A stretch of 57,058 nt of DNA. Source: Zancudomyces culisetae. Its lineage: Eukaryota > Kickxellomycota > Harpellomycetes > Harpellales > Legeriomycetaceae. This document shows, in pieces, positions 55,115 to 57,058 of this stretch; positions within the stretch are counted from its first letter, which is position 1, and each line of letters begins with the position of its first letter. A program made the translations under genes and the position numbers. The notes beneath the pieces were generated by a model, which saw only the letters and a program-made list of their open reading frames with translations, made no database searches and was not told where the DNA came from. The DNA lies in the NCBI GenBank assembly GCA_001969505.1, contig LSSK01000069.1, forward strand, positions 1-57,058, read 5' to 3'.

Positions 55115-57058
55115 TTTCAGCTTTACTTTGCGTATCTCTCATTTTTTAGATTTACTCCGTTGAATTTTATCCTTTGGCTTGCAAATCTGATTGAACTCGG
55201 ATTTCGCTTCAAGAATCTTCTGTTTATGGATAATAATTATTTGGATTTTGTGAATATAATGATATTTGGTCTTTCAATCCAGACTTTAAAAAGTTCAAAA
55301 TTAACTAAGCAAATCATATCAGTGGACAATTTGAAAAAAAAAAATTTAGACTCGGTTTTCGCTATTTAGGCGAATAATTGCAAGATATCCGTCCTAATGC
55401 ATTTGTTTCTGAATCGACTTTTTTTATCTTTGGTAAGAACAACAAAAAATGCAAGTGTAAGCATTTTAATTGATGTGAATGTGTTACCAAGAATGCTTTC
55501 GTTTAAAATTGTCTTTAGTTGCCAAAAGAATATAAAAAAATACACAAACGAGCTAAAAACTATAATAAAAATAAACAAGAGAGAGGTGAGCAGAGAAAAA
55601 AAAGAGGTGCAAACATTATGTTGTGGTGTGGTGTGGTGTGAGATCTTTTGCTACAACCAATTATCTTAGCTGTAGGATGAGGCACACCTGAATCTATCAT
55701 TCAAGTTTTCTACGCACGATTTGTTTAAAGCTTCACTATAACAGGTCTAGGGTTCTTCAATGTTGATAATTAGCTTGATTTAGTAAAACCTACCACTTAC
55801 TGCCCGCTTAGGATTTGAATGCATACAGTCAGTATTTTCTGTAACAAAAAAAAAAAAGTAACCGACTTACAAGTCTTTAATTTATTGCATCAACTTAGTA
55901 TCAATACTTTCTGAAACATTTAGTGTATATAGTTGCTACATATTTGTACTCGTTCTCATATACCAACAAAGCTTTTGAACGTGAGATTTGGTCGAGGATG
56001 GAGGGAAGGTATTTCACACTATCCTCACCTAATTATTAATACAGTCTAGCTAACATTGAAGTTATACTCGCAAGAGTTTACACTAATGGATCTCAAACTC
56101 GATAGCAAAGATAAAAGCACAGGTGATTTTTGTAATAGCCTAAATCTTATTGAAGTTAAAATTATAGTAGTTGTTGGGTGCTCTTAAACTTTGTCCCAGT
56201 AGGATGGATTTAATTTTTTTTTTCTTTCTTTCTTTTTTCAAAGTTTGAGATATTTTAATGTGGTATTGAAAGATTTAATGAGCGGCAAAAATTTTATGTG
56301 CTATAAGTTACAGTAGAGCAACAAATTTTGCATAGGCTGAGATTCCTGCACAATATAGATGTGTTTAGCTCTGTAATATCATACATAGATGGATACACAG
56401 TGTAACTTTTTTAGTCAATTTCAGCTGGGCGGTTAATACATGAGATCTTCAAAAATCTATTCTAACCACTCGAGGTTTCCGCATAAAAGCCCTGTTGTGG
56501 TGGTGACTGTACTATACTCGAATATGAACATGGCATTTTACAAGCCCAATAAAACAGCGTTTACTTTTGAACCTGAAGGGAGGGGGGGGCTGATGTAAAT
56601 ACTACATACATTCAAAATATGGTAAATTGCTAGGTGATAGGTAGTGATGATACAGCTGGGGCTGGGAAAGAATTATTACATAATGATGGGTACTCTTAAC
56701 CCATGTCTTTTTTTTAACAGTTAAAATTAATTAAGTGAGCTCCTAACCGGAATAATTGGCATTCAATCGCTTTCATTTTTGCGTTTATTTTTGAAATAAA
56801 AAATATTGCACTGTATGGATCAATTTCGTTTGCCAAAATTATCTACTACAAAACGGAAAAATAAAGCGTTTCACAATAGCTCCGTTGTTGTAAAATGATT
56901 GTCACAAGTTTAAAACCTTAGAATTTACGAAAACTATGATTATTGGAGAGTTTCAGTTACACTTTAAGTGTAAAATATTAAAACTATATCGTAATATGTT
57001 GTTATAAGAGTCCTATTGTGGATATTTCATATATTGAATTCAAGCTTTTATTTTAAAA
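55115..57058. other. Gene-free right edge, GCN2 promoter side
   Basis: Should contain the GCN2 promoter and 5' leader. No further gene is supported; a partial gene beyond the edge cannot be excluded. Contains a GGTGT repeat at 55623-55640 and a G8 run near 56582. Confidence 0.55.
55623..55640 (+). repeat. GGTGT pentanucleotide repeat
   Basis: Second occurrence of the GTGTGGTGTGG-type tandem found at 21353-21374, about 500 bp upstream of the GCN2 start. Confidence 0.75.

Overview
This is a nuclear window from an AT-rich, intron-bearing fungus. Fungal markers include a Ted1/Cdc1-type GPI-remodelling phosphodiesterase, a Dnf-type flippase, an AreA/Gln3-type GATA factor with the fungal N-terminal motif, an Aim25-type scramblase and Gcn2. 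A complete mitochondrial cobalamin adenosyltransferase points away from Dikarya, which have mostly lost B12 metabolism, and toward an early-diverging lineage (Zoopagomycota, Mucoromycota or a relative). That placement is an inference; no rRNA or mitochondrial marker is present to settle it.

I support 14 protein genes and two tRNA genes. From left to right: a TED1/MPPE1-like gene (+, five exons, the first recovered by splice-phase matching); an intronless 1506-residue P4-ATPase flippase (+); RPA43 of RNA polymerase I (+); COQ3 (-); RPC9/RPC17 of RNA polymerase III (-); a mitochondrial phospholipid scramblase (-); a TLC-domain membrane protein (-); an AreA-like GATA factor (-); a gene-poor stretch of about 6.3 kb; MMAB cobalamin adenosyltransferase (-, six exons); arginase (-); GSK-3 kinase (-); a tandem tRNA-Pro/tRNA-Cys pair (+); RPAP1/RBA50 (-); a very long YEATS protein (+); and a 2168-residue GCN2 (-) whose 3' end overlaps that of the YEATS gene by 12 bp. 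All 26 introns modelled are 69-238 nt, obey GT-AG and keep the reading frame. The three longest uninterrupted proteins (P4-ATPase, RPAP1, GCN2) have none.

Functional themes: nitrogen and amino-acid control (AreA-like factor, arginase with a GATAAG site just upstream, GCN2); RNA polymerase I, II and III subunit or assembly factors (RPA43, RPAP1, RPC9) plus a YEATS transcription co-factor; membrane lipid asymmetry (flippase, scramblase, TLC protein); and mitochondrial cofactor chemistry (COQ3, MMAB). None of this requires the genes to be a physical cluster, since eukaryotic neighbours are usually unrelated. I found no transposon, viral remnant, CRISPR array or rRNA. The most unusual items are the YEATS protein with a roughly 750-residue basic linker, the GATA factor with an extra residue in its zinc-finger loop and a separate eight-cysteine cluster, the convergent CDS overlap, and the dicistronic-looking tRNA pair.
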